NCBI GenBank assembly: GCA_027488135.1
Contig: JAIYCH010000013.1
Span: 18,771 to 82,770, forward strand
DNA from: Saprospiraceae bacterium
GTDB lineage: Bacteria > Bacteroidota > Bacteroidia > Chitinophagales > Saprospiraceae
Direction: 5' to 3'
Length of the DNA stretch: 64,000 bases
The notes beneath the pieces were generated by a model. It saw only the letters and a program-made list of their open reading frames with translations, had not been told where the DNA came from and ran no database searches. Within the stretch, counting starts at the first letter, position 1; the number at the start of each line of letters is the position of its first letter. The position numbers and the translations under genes are program-made. This document shows, in pieces, positions 45,019 through 53,566 of the stretch.

Positions 45019-48000
45019 TTAGGTTGGGACATCAATTAGTTTTTTGTCAATTTTAGCCCGCAACGATTTTATTGCATCTTTAACCTGTTTATGTAATGTT
45101 TGAACTTCTTTAGTTCTGCTTGAAGTTCCCTTTGTCTTATCAAGATAATGACCTATTTCGATCTCTAACTTTTTCAAAGCATGAACTTTTACATCTGGAG
45201 AAATTGATTTACCCCTTACTTTATCAAATGCAGCAAGCGCGCTATCAACGACCAAAACTCTCTTTCTATCACCTTTAAAGAAACCTGAAGAAACGTCAAC
45301 AAATTTTGCTTTAGTCCAAATATTTTCTTCTACAAAATTCAGATTAATTTTCAAACCATCTTTCATATCTGATTCTATTTCTTCATCAGTTTCTAGGGGT
45401 TCAGAAGGGGTAATCCATTTGAACTTTTCTTCATCAGATACTTCAAATCCCCCAAAACTTTTATCTACAAGTTTCTTTTTATATGATTTTTTAAAGAAGT
45501 AAAAAGCAGTAGCTTTTAATTCAAGGAATGCAGCCAGGGAAAGGTCACCAGTCATTTTATAGGTTGTTTCCATTGATTTCATATCAAGATTCAACCCATT
45601 TGAATTGTCATTCAAAGATATTTCCTTAGACACATTGAAAGTAAAATTAACTTCAGGTCCTCCTTCCGCTCTGATACTGAGTGAAACGGTAGCAATCAAG
45701 GGAATACCTGTTCCAACGCCTATAGCAACAAATAATTTCACTCCGCCCTTAGCGGGTTTTTCATTCTGTGTACCTGCAGAAATAACATAAACCTGATCTT
45801 CTTTTTTATTTACCCTTAATTGTAAGCCGGGAATAGTCACTTTACCTTCCATGCCAGCTGAAGCTACCACATTTAGACCTGGCAAAACGGGAATTTCAGC
45901 ATCTACCCCAATTGAACCTGGGAAAAGGGAGCCTGGAAATTCTAAATCTGGTAAAGTTGCTGAGACTCCATTTAATTCTTTTTTTGTTTCCTTTTTCCCA
46001 AAATCATGAGATAAAGCACCTGAACCTTCAACTTTAGGTATTTTATATCCAAAAAAATCGGTACCTCCCGCTGCTAATCCCCCCTCTCCGGAAACAATCC
46101 AGCTATCGCTTGTTTTTTCAAGAGCCAATTTGGCTAAATTACCTTTAAGAATGCCAAAATCTACTTCAAGTTGGGTTTCCAGTTCTGATTTAGACATAGA
46201 ATACCCCTCTTTATTTATGCTCAAATCACTCACCGTAATTTGAAGATTATTTTTTAGGAAAGGGGGAGTTATTATGGCCACTGTTTTTTCTGCCTTAAAT
46301 TCTCCATCCTTATAACTCATGTTTTTTAGTTCCAGACTTTGACCATAGATGATTAAAGTAACGTTGGCATTTGAAAATGAAAGACTTGGTCCTTCCCCTT
46401 CTTCTTTTGAAATGCCTACATTTCCATTTGCGGAAGCAGAGGCTCCATCTATTTCTCCACTAAGATTAAAATCTGAAGAACCGTCATAAGTGTATTTATC
46501 CCCATCTTTGACTACATTAACGACAATATTGGCCATTTTGGCCTGATCGGCAAAGACTAACTCAGGAATAGTTGCTGTGGCACTGGCAAAATCAAAACCA
46601 TTAGCCTTAGTAAAGGAAGGATTTTGGATAACAATATTCAGATTGACACCCATTATGTTTACATCAAGTTCTCCTTTTTGAATAGAAAAAATATTCGTTG
46701 CAGAATCATAACTAACCCCAGTGACACTAGCTTTTTGACCGACCATCTCGGCATTAAATGCACCATCTTTAAGCGTATATTGGGTTTTTTCATCTTTTGC
46801 GCCTTTTTTTACAGAAACCTTGCCTTGACCGCTACCTAAACCAGGTAGGGTAACGTTAAAATTACCTGATCCATTAAAGCCTCCATCGGCAGTCACATTT
46901 CCATTTATATCTGAAAATGCCGCAATATCCATCACATTAACGGAAGCAATATTTACAGTTATATCCTGGTATGAAAAACCAGCTCCAGTTAACTTAGCAT
47001 CGGTTAAGGTAGCATCAAAAGCCTCCACTTTCAAAATATTTCCAGCAGAGAAGTTCAACTTCAAATTACTGGAAGCTGCTGATATTTCATGAGGATTCAA
47101 GGAATCATAAGTAACGCCTGTAATAGACACTTCCTGGCCCAAAATAGTGGCGTTAAATGAGCCATCATCCAATTTATAATGGGTTGTTAAGTCTGCAGGA
47201 CCTTTTTTAACAGACACCTTTCCCGATGCATTTGCCAGATTTGGTGCGGTAACTAAAAAATCACCTTCTGCGTTAAATCCTTCTTTAGGATTGACATTTC
47301 CAGAAATATTACTAAATTTTGCCACGTCATCAAATACGCTGATAGAAGCAATATTCACAGAAATATTTTCATAAGTAAATCCTTTATCTTTAGCTAGCTT
47401 GGCATTGGACACCGTCGCGTCAAACTCATCCACCTTAAGGACATCCCCTAATGAAAAATTCAGTTTTAAACTACTGGAATCGGCTGAAATTTCATTTGGA
47501 TTTACGGAATCATAATTCACTCCTTTAAAGGAAACCTCCTGACCCATGATAATCGCACTAAATTCGCCATCTTGCAATTTATATTTAGTGACTTTATCAT
47601 CAGGTCCTTTATTTACCGAAACTTTTCCTTTTGCACCTGCCAGACCTTCTTTGTTTACATCAAAATTACCTTCCCCTGAAAAACCGGTCTTTTGACCAAT
47701 ACTTCCTTTAATATCACTAAAAGTGGCTACCCCAAAGAGATTGATTGAGGCAATACTGAGGGTAATATCCCCATGAGTAAGGGTATTATTTGATATTACG
47801 AGGTCTTTAACTAAAGCGACTAAGTTTTCCACCTTAATAGCTTCTCCAACAGAAAAATTTAAATTCAGGCCGACCTCAGCGAAATCAGCTGAAGTTACCT
47901 TTTTTTCATTTAAGTTAAAATCAAGTTGATTCCATTTGGCAAATACTTCCTGACCCATGATTTGAAAAGAGGCATTTCCTCCTTTACTTATTATAGATGG

Positions 48001-49419
48001 ATCAGCAGCATTTGCCTGATGTTTGACCATAGAGCCAAAATTCAGTTTAAAGCCAGCTTTTTCACCTTCGAGATTCAATTCAGGAGGATTTTCAATAACA
48101 GAACCCATGTACTCTGCGGAATAATCTCCTTGGGTATTTACTTTAAAAGTAGCACTGAAAACCCATTTATCTTTGGCTACTTTACCTGTTATAAAACTGC
48201 CTTGGGTGGTTATTTTTGAAGCCTCCTTATCTAGGCCGAAAGACAATCCTTTTAAAATTTCTACTTTATCCAAGGCATTTTCCTGAATAAAAGCTGCTCC
48301 TTTGTTAAACATATCAAATGCACCATCAACGGCATCATTGGCCATTCCCCTGACTGTTTTGGAATTATTAACTGCAAATCCAGCTATTTTCCCTAACAGA
48401 GAGTCATTCATTGCTGCACCCAGTGCATTATCTTTTCCGGTCAGCGCAGTTCCCTTTTCATTCAGGTCCAGCTCACTTTTGATTAACTTTTTGGAATCAA
48501 CATACCCCTCCTCATCCTTGTAAACACTTAATTTTTGTTTAGCTGTATCATTAAAGTCATAATTAATTTGGACAGGGGTCCAACCAATCTCTTTATCTTC
48601 ATTTGCCTGGTCAATCTTAACTGGAATTAAATATTTCAGTTTTTTAGGATCGAAATTATCTGATAATTCAAATTTTTCAGTTTTAACCCCTAAAATTCCG
48701 AGGCCAAACCAACCTTTATCCTTTGGAAGAGCGCCAGATTTAATTATTTTAGCCGCATTCTTTTTATCTTTTTTATTGGATTCAATAATGGTATTAACCA
48801 CATCCGTTTTCCTCAAGGAAGCTTTCTCGGTAATAAATCCTGATTTATTGTAGGAATTGTCAATTTCCTCTCCCTTTTCTTCAGGTGGTTTATCTTGGTT
48901 TTCATCTGGATTTGTATTGGCGGCAGCTGTATCAGATGCTACGGTTTCAATAGCATCAGAAAGTTCTGGTTTTTTCTCTAAATCCATTTCCGGCTTCACC
49001 GCCTCCTCTTGAATATCCGTAGCATTTTCATTTTCGACCTTCTGAACTGGAATAGGAGAAGGTGTAATAAGTTGAGTGGGCGAATTATTCAAGTTACCCT
49101 CAACCTTTTCATTTTCTCCAATACTTAAAGCCCTTGCCCCCATTGCATCGGCCTCATTTTCCAAATGTTGTTCATCATTTACAGGAATCTGCTTTTTCCT
49201 TTGCGCAGCCTGCTGGGAAGCCATTGCTTGATAAGTCCTTAACTTCTCGGTTTGTGGACTTGCATCAGCCATTTGCTGTAATGCTTTTAATTGCTTCAAG
49301 CGAGGATTCTCCTGATTAACTTCCAGATTTTTATTTTGAGAAATGCTATCCTGTTGAATCAAACTTTTTGGGGTAGTCTGATCCTTTCCAGTTTCCAGTT
49401 TAGCAGCATTTGCACCCAT
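45019..49419 (-). CDS. Giant repeat protein with DUF4157/eCIS-core-type N-terminal linker
   Basis: A 1466-residue protein without signal peptide or membrane helix. Residues 41-70 hold two copies of a helical unit (LKQLKALQQMADASPQ; EKLRTYQAMASQQ), and residues 80-98 read VNDEQHLENEADAMGARAL. Both are hallmarks flanking the DUF4157 (eCIS-core) domain in effector-like proteins, yet the HExxH-bearing core between them is absent. Residues 100-190 are low-complexity. A mixed region follows (about 230-480), then four tandem beta-rich units of 132-137 residues (489-1025), each with GQ near its start; the first three also carry GKVS-V-K-K/N-G. A glycine-rich part follows (1110-1260), with a charged helical C-terminus (1340-1466). 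A lysine-methyltransferase-like gene follows in the same operon. Function unknown; an injected or surface-delivered effector or structural protein is possible. Confidence 0.8.
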   Translation of the reverse strand: MGANAAKLETGKDQTTPKSLIQQDSISQNKNLEVNQENPRLKQLKALQQMADASPQTEKLRTYQAMASQQAAQRKKQIPVNDEQHLENEADAMGARALSIGENEKVEGNLNNSPTQLITPSPIPVQKVENENATDIQEEAVKPEMDLEKKPELSDAIETVASDTAAANTNPDENQDKPPEEKGEEIDNSYNKSGFITEKASLRKTDVVNTIIESNKKDKKNAAKIIKSGALPKDKGWFGLGILGVKTEKFELSDNFDPKKLKYLIPVKIDQANEDKEIGWTPVQINYDFNDTAKQKLSVYKDEEGYVDSKKLIKSELDLNEKGTALTGKDNALGAAMNDSLLGKIAGFAVNNSKTVRGMANDAVDGAFDMFNKGAAFIQENALDKVEILKGLSFGLDKEASKITTQGSFITGKVAKDKWVFSATFKVNTQGDYSAEYMGSVIENPPELNLEGEKAGFKLNFGSMVKHQANAADPSIISKGGNASFQIMGQEVFAKWNQLDFNLNEKKVTSADFAEVGLNLNFSVGEAIKVENLVALVKDLVISNNTLTHGDITLSIASINLFGVATFSDIKGSIGQKTGFSGEGNFDVNKEGLAGAKGKVSVNKGPDDKVTKYKLQDGEFSAIIMGQEVSFKGVNYDSVNPNEISADSSSLKLNFSLGDVLKVDEFDATVSNAKLAKDKGFTYENISVNIASISVFDDVAKFSNISGNVNPKEGFNAEGDFLVTAPNLANASGKVSVKKGPADLTTHYKLDDGSFNATILGQEVSITGVTYDSLNPHEISAASSNLKLNFSAGNILKVEAFDATLTDAKLTGAGFSYQDITVNIASVNVMDIAAFSDINGNVTADGGFNGSGNFNVTLPGLGSGQGKVSVKKGAKDEKTQYTLKDGAFNAEMVGQKASVTGVSYDSATNIFSIQKGELDVNIMGVNLNIVIQNPSFTKANGFDFASATATIPELVFADQAKMANIVVNVVKDGDKYTYDGSSDFNLSGEIDGASASANGNVGISKEEGEGPSLSFSNANVTLIIYGQSLELKNMSYKDGEFKAEKTVAIITPPFLKNNLQITVSDLSINKEGYSMSKSELETQLEVDFGILKGNLAKLALEKTSDSWIVSGEGGLAAGGTDFFGYKIPKVEGSGALSHDFGKKETKKELNGVSATLPDLEFPGSLFPGSIGVDAEIPVLPGLNVVASAGMEGKVTIPGLQLRVNKKEDQVYVISAGTQNEKPAKGGVKLFVAIGVGTGIPLIATVSLSIRAEGGPEVNFTFNVSKEISLNDNSNGLNLDMKSMETTYKMTGDLSLAAFLELKATAFYFFKKSYKKKLVDKSFGGFEVSDEEKFKWITPSEPLETDEEIESDMKDGLKINLNFVEENIWTKAKFVDVSSGFFKGDRKRVLVVDSALAAFDKVRGKSISPDVKVHALKKLEIEIGHYLDKTKGTSSRTKEVQTLHKQVKDAIKSLRAKIDKKLIDVPT
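46345..47955 (-). repeat. Four tandem 132-137-codon units inside the giant protein
   Basis: Encodes residues 489-1025. The conserved GQ falls at residues 489, 626, 761, 894 and again at 1026, giving periods of 137, 135, 133 and 132. Units 1-3 share GQEVS, LNFS-G, NIAS, FS-I-G, GKVSVKKG and Y-L-DG; unit 4 is much diverged. The gradual divergence suggests old duplications rather than recent slippage. Confidence 0.85.
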
Positions 49420-49475
49420 AATAAAAGATAAAAGGCAGACCGTTTAGGTTAAAATACACGTTATTAGTAAGTTGC

Positions 49476-49483
49476 TAAAGATA
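49476..49483 (-). promoter_or_regulatory. Candidate -7 element for the giant protein operon
   Basis: Minus-strand TATCTTTA, one mismatch from TAnnTTTG, leaving a leader of about 50 nt before the ATG at 49419. No clear -33 TTG. Confidence 0.35.
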
Positions 49484-49674
49484 TAACTTTTTTAATTGTT
49501 TTTATTCTCATTTTATTTATATGTTAAATAAGTAGTATTAGAATGCTTCCTTGGTAAAAAGGTGGTAACATTTGAAAACTTTTTAGCTCAAGGCAAGGAA
49601 CCAAAGAAATGATCATGAAGGTCTTGGTTTCCAATTTTTGTGAACCTGTAATTATGTTTTGAGAAATGAAATAA

Positions 49675-49722
49675 ACGGTTTTGGTCATTAAAAATGATAC
49701 ATTTCTAATCTTCCAAAACCGT
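49675..49722 (-). terminator. Hairpin terminator closing the aldarate/SusCD locus
   Basis: ACGGTTTTGG at 49675-49684 pairs perfectly with CCAAAACCGT at 49713-49722. The loop contains a smaller hairpin (TCATT-AAA-AATGA, 49685-49697), so the RNA is branched. A moderately T-rich stretch follows on the minus strand. It lies 20 bp after the kdgD stop. Confidence 0.65.
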
Positions 49723-49741
49723 AATATTCCTTTCTCTTTTC

Positions 49742-50644
49742 TTAATTTGCATTAATTATTTTAGCTAACTCCGCCACATGTTCTGGCGTAGGCATAACCA
49801 AAGGAGCCCGAACGTCACCCGCACTTCTACCTATAATTTTGGCACCTGCTTTAATTAAACTGACAGCATAACCATTCTTTTTTCCCCTTAAACGCACCAA
49901 GGGGATATAAAATTTCTGGGTAATCTCTTTTACCAGTTCTTTATCACCTGCACGCAAGGCTTTATAAAATTTAATGGCTAATTCTGGGACAAAATTAAAA
50001 GCTGCTGAGGAATACGTATTTACACCAATGGATAAATAGGCTTCCGATATGATTTCAGCCGTTGGAACACCGCCAATGTAGGAAAGACGGTTACCTATCG
50101 TTTTAATGATATCGTTCAGATCCTGCATATTTCCCGTACCATCTTTCAATCCAATCAAATTTGGACAAGCATCAGCTAGTTTTGAAATATATTCCGTTGA
50201 TAAAATACCATTTCCACGGTTGTAGTAAATAACAGGCAGGGAGGTATTGCTGATAATAGTTTTAGCATACTCAAAAACACCTTCCTGAGGACATTCTGTT
50301 AAATATGGGGGAAAAAACAAAAGGGCATCTATACCTGCATTTTCTGCCATTTTTGCAAATGAAATGGCTTCCGGGATACTTCTTCCAACACTTGAAATAA
50401 CAGGAACACGCCCAGCCGTTGTTTCTACTGAAACTTTAATAATTTTCTCATATTCTGCTGCAGACAAAGAAAAAAACTCGCCAGTTCCTCCTGCTACGAA
50501 AATAGAAGAAACATCGTTATTTACGAACCAATCGACCCGATTTGCAAAGGAATCAGCACTAAATACTCCTTTTTCATCAAAATCGGTGACTGGAAATGAT
50601 AATAAGCCGTCTTCGAGGGCTGATTTGATTTTTGATAATTCCAT
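49742..50644 (-). CDS. kdgD: 5-dehydro-4-deoxyglucarate dehydratase
   Basis: A 300-residue class I lyase of the dihydrodipicolinate synthase superfamily. It converts 5-dehydro-4-deoxy-D-glucarate to 2-oxoglutarate semialdehyde, water and CO2. Diagnostic are LLSFPVTDFDEKG and FVAGGTGEFFSLSAAEY, typical of this subgroup, the tyrosine in VIYYNRGNG and the Schiff-base lysine in LIGLKDGTGN. An in-frame TTG at 50674 overlaps the upstream stop, but the ATG at 50644 gives the normal N-terminus. It acts directly after the glucarate dehydratase encoded in the same locus. The semialdehyde dehydrogenase needed next is not in the window. Confidence 0.9.
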   Translation of the reverse strand: MELSKIKSALEDGLLSFPVTDFDEKGVFSADSFANRVDWFVNNDVSSIFVAGGTGEFFSLSAAEYEKIIKVSVETTAGRVPVISSVGRSIPEAISFAKMAENAGIDALLFFPPYLTECPQEGVFEYAKTIISNTSLPVIYYNRGNGILSTEYISKLADACPNLIGLKDGTGNMQDLNDIIKTIGNRLSYIGGVPTAEIISEAYLSIGVNTYSSAAFNFVPELAIKFYKALRAGDKELVKEITQKFYIPLVRLRGKKNGYAVSLIKAGAKIIGRSAGDVRAPLVMPTPEHVAELAKIINAN

Positions 50645-50670
50645 AATTATTTTAGGATTTACATTTATTT

Positions 50671-51804
50671 TCAATTGGACCCTTCATCCGACAACGCTTG
50701 AAGCATCGCTTTAATATAGCCATAACAAAAGGAGAAGGCCTGGTCTTGAGAACCTTCTGCATGATGATGAGGCACATGATCTGGCATTATCATTCCATCA
50801 AAACCAACATCGCGTAAGGCACGAATCACCTGAAAGAAATTCATTTCGCCGTTATCGGGATAAACCTCCATAAAATTATTGTAAGCACCTTTGATATTTC
50901 GCAGGTGAACATTAAAAATTTGTTTACGCTCCCCAAAATATTTTATGATTGGGAAAATTTCATTTTTGGGGTCTTTTAAACCTTCTGCAATGGAACCGAT
51001 ACAAAAATTAAAGCCATGATAAGGGCTTTTGGAAAGATTAGCAAAACGTTTCATTCCCTCGAAAACGTCTGGACTATTCCAACGCATGATACCTCTGTAT
51101 GGCGCTGGAACAGGAGGATCTGCAATATGATTGGCCAATTTTACCTTGTATTCTTTTGCAACTGGCAAACAACGCTCCAGCATATAACTGATACGTTCGA
51201 ATATTTGATCTATAGAAACATCGCCTGCAATCGTTTTCGGTTGTTCTCTTTTTAGCGCCTCTGCATAATTCCATGTTGAATATTCTGCATTTCCCCTTTT
51301 AGCATCCAAGGTTTTACCTGTTCTTAAAACGGGTAAAATAGTGGTATTATAATTCAAAACTTTAATACCTGATTTTCCCGCCACCTGTATCATTTGTTGA
51401 AGCATTTCAATTTCACGATCTCGTTCTGGATTTTTACCCAACATGATATTTGGTAGCAGTTGTTTATCAATACCCGCAGAAGTAAGCGGCCAGTGATAGG
51501 CATCGAGACTAATACCATATTTTTCACAAGCATCCCGTTTGGCCAGGGAATCTTCTAAATCCCATCCTTTACCTTCTACAAATTTGGGCATTCCACCATC
51601 AATATTAAAAATTCCATGACGGGCTTTAAACTCCAGATTTTCAACTGTAGTGCCGCCTGACTGACAGCCTGCTTTCATCAAAATCTTTTGTTTAGGTAAA
51701 TTTAAACCCTTATCAGTATTTGCCGCCTTACTTTGATTAAAGCTAAAAACAGACGGTAAGATAGCACCTAACGTCATGGTTTTTATTACATTCCTACGTT
51801 TCAT
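50671..51804 (-). CDS. Exported mannonate dehydratase-like TIM-barrel protein
   Basis: A 377-residue protein of the UxuA-like TIM-barrel group. It ends with the metal- and substrate-binding motifs IFNVHLRNIKGAYNNF, YPDNGEMNFFQVIRALRD and GMIMPDHVPHH, close to those of D-mannonate dehydratase. The N-terminus is a twin-arginine-type leader (KRRNVIKTMTLGAILPS), so it is predicted to be exported, which true UxuA is not. It may handle a hexuronate-derived acid outside the cytosol. It sits 26 bp before kdgD and 59 bp after the permease gene. Confidence 0.8.
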   Translation of the reverse strand: MKRRNVIKTMTLGAILPSVFSFNQSKAANTDKGLNLPKQKILMKAGCQSGGTTVENLEFKARHGIFNIDGGMPKFVEGKGWDLEDSLAKRDACEKYGISLDAYHWPLTSAGIDKQLLPNIMLGKNPERDREIEMLQQMIQVAGKSGIKVLNYNTTILPVLRTGKTLDAKRGNAEYSTWNYAEALKREQPKTIAGDVSIDQIFERISYMLERCLPVAKEYKVKLANHIADPPVPAPYRGIMRWNSPDVFEGMKRFANLSKSPYHGFNFCIGSIAEGLKDPKNEIFPIIKYFGERKQIFNVHLRNIKGAYNNFMEVYPDNGEMNFFQVIRALRDVGFDGMIMPDHVPHHHAEGSQDQAFSFCYGYIKAMLQALSDEGSN

Positions 51805-51863
51805 AACATATAAAATTTAATTATGAATAAAATGGTTTTCATTAAAAAACTTCGTTTTCGAAG

Positions 51864-53309
51864 TTATGCCATGGGATAAAAATGAGCTGCAATCATAGTT
51901 ATGACAAGCCCAGATAATCCCATAATGGTTTGCATTGGAGCAATGGTTTTCATCGCTTCCTGTTCCGTGAGATTACTCGTTTTACACATTATCCAAAAAC
52001 CTGCGTCATTCATCCAGGGAATTAATTTCGCACCTGCACCAATAGCCAAACACAGGTAAACAGGATGGAAACCCAGATTTGCATTTTGAGCCATTCCCGA
52101 TAAAATACCTGCGGCAGTAATTAAGGCTACAGTTGCTGAGCCTTGTGCCGTTCTAACAATCGCAGTGATGAAAAAAGCGAGAGGGATCAAAGCCATTTGA
52201 TAGTCCTTTGTCATATCCGCAATGCGACTACTAATCCCCGTTTGCTGTAACATTCCTCCAAATGCACCGCCAGCTGCAGTTATCAAAATAATGCCTCCAC
52301 CGGTCATCAATGCATTTTGAGTAAATGCTGTCATAGCAGATTTATCGCTCTTTTTTTGATAAGCTAAAACCAAAAGGGCGAATACGGCACCCGTGAACAG
52401 GGCAATATTTTTATCTCCAAAGAATAAGACAACTTCCAGTATACTATTTAAAAAACCAAAAGAGGTTAAAGGAGCATCAGATGTATGAAATGCTTCCACA
52501 GCAGAACGGATACATATTGTCACCAAAGGAAAAACGGCCGGTAAAAGGGCAAATCCTAAGGCAGGTAAATCTTTGTCGCTTTTATTGGCAATAGCTGCAA
52601 TATCTTCCAGCCGGGCGTCTGGTGCATCTCTTAAAGTAATTGACGTTCTCCTGTTAAGCCATTTTGCAACAAAATAACCAACCGTAATGGTACATAAACC
52701 TAAAAGTGTTCCACAAATCATCATTAATCCAATAGGAACATTTAAGGCTCCGACCAAAAATAAAGGTCCCGGGGATGGCGGTACAAATGAATTTGCCATA
52801 ACTCCTCCTGCAATAACCGATAAAGCCAGCAGCAAATAGTTTTTTCCTAAACGCATACTCATCGCTTTAGCTAATGGCATCATTAAGAAAATAACGGTAT
52901 CTACAAAAACAGGAATAGTTAAGAAGAAACTACTTAAAATAAAACCAACAGCAGCATTTTTTTCTCCGGTTACTTTTAACATAGCCCTGATTATTTTTTC
53001 TGCTGAACCACTATCAAGCATAGATTTACCAATTATGGCGGCCATAGCAATCAGAATACCAATTTTAGCACAAGTATTCCCAAATTCCGTACCTATCCGT
53101 TCCCCTATACTTTTTTGAGATAACTTCAAAGCTTCAGCTGCTGCTGTTCCTTTTGCCAGATAAAACTGTTCAACAGCTATCACTGGGGTTAATAACGCTA
53201 CTGCAACGGCTGCTAACAACAGGGCTAAAAAAGGGTGTAATTTTAATCCAATAATTCCACCTACTACAATTACGATACCGACTAATAAAATAAGAATTGG
53301 GTCTGTCAT
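51864..53309 (-). CDS. GntP family sugar-acid permease
   Basis: A 481-residue inner-membrane transporter with about 12-14 helices of the gluconate:H+ symporter (GntP) family. Typical segments are ILILLVGIVIVVGGIIGLKL, GLHPFLALL-like start, FLTIPVFVDTVIFLMMPLAK, PPSPGPLFLVGALN, RTAQGSATVALITAAG and LIPWMNDAGFWIMCK. It should import the sugar acid delivered by the SusCD pair across the inner membrane. The frame continues 14 codons upstream, but the ATG at 53309 (MTDPILILLVG) fits the family start. Confidence 0.9.
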   Translation of the reverse strand: MTDPILILLVGIVIVVGGIIGLKLHPFLALLLAAVAVALLTPVIAVEQFYLAKGTAAAEALKLSQKSIGERIGTEFGNTCAKIGILIAMAAIIGKSMLDSGSAEKIIRAMLKVTGEKNAAVGFILSSFFLTIPVFVDTVIFLMMPLAKAMSMRLGKNYLLLALSVIAGGVMANSFVPPSPGPLFLVGALNVPIGLMMICGTLLGLCTITVGYFVAKWLNRRTSITLRDAPDARLEDIAAIANKSDKDLPALGFALLPAVFPLVTICIRSAVEAFHTSDAPLTSFGFLNSILEVVLFFGDKNIALFTGAVFALLVLAYQKKSDKSAMTAFTQNALMTGGGIILITAAGGAFGGMLQQTGISSRIADMTKDYQMALIPLAFFITAIVRTAQGSATVALITAAGILSGMAQNANLGFHPVYLCLAIGAGAKLIPWMNDAGFWIMCKTSNLTEQEAMKTIAPMQTIMGLSGLVITMIAAHFYPMA

Positions 53310-53566
53310 TTTAGATTTTCGTTTTGGGATTTTTAGATTTTTGTAAGTCAATGAATAAACTCAGCCTAATATTATCAGGTAAAATCAGTTCATTATCCTT
53401 GCATCATTCAAAAATCATTTAGATTAACAATGGGTTTTAGGTTAAAAAGCATCTTTTGACCATTCTTTTCAATCCTTTAGACATTTAATAAAACAGGAAT
53501 AAAATCAGCTGCTGGTTATTTAAATTTTTCTTTTCTAAAGGCCTGTATAGTCAATTCAATGAAATA

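Larger units (their letters stand above)
49420..49741. other. 322-bp intergenic region between the giant protein and the aldarate locus
   Basis: No credible gene. The part next to the giant gene holds a TATCTTTA element on the minus strand (49476-49483, one mismatch from TAnnTTTG) about 57 bp before its ATG, a plausible promoter. The middle contains an imperfect inverted repeat (GGAACCAAAG near 49597 with CTTGGTTTCC near 49623). The right part holds the terminator hairpin of the aldarate locus. Confidence 0.5.

Noticed and set aside
43420..49419. A complete contractile injection system around the DUF4157-like protein
   Set aside because: No sheath, tube, baseplate, spike or AAA+ ATPase gene occurs anywhere in the window, so only the possible cargo-like protein is claimed.
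53310..53566. CCTTTAG and CTAAAGG inverted repeat in the gap between gudD and the permease
   Set aside because: The arms are only 7 bp and about 60 bp apart in AT-rich DNA; no stable structure or promoter consensus supports a function.
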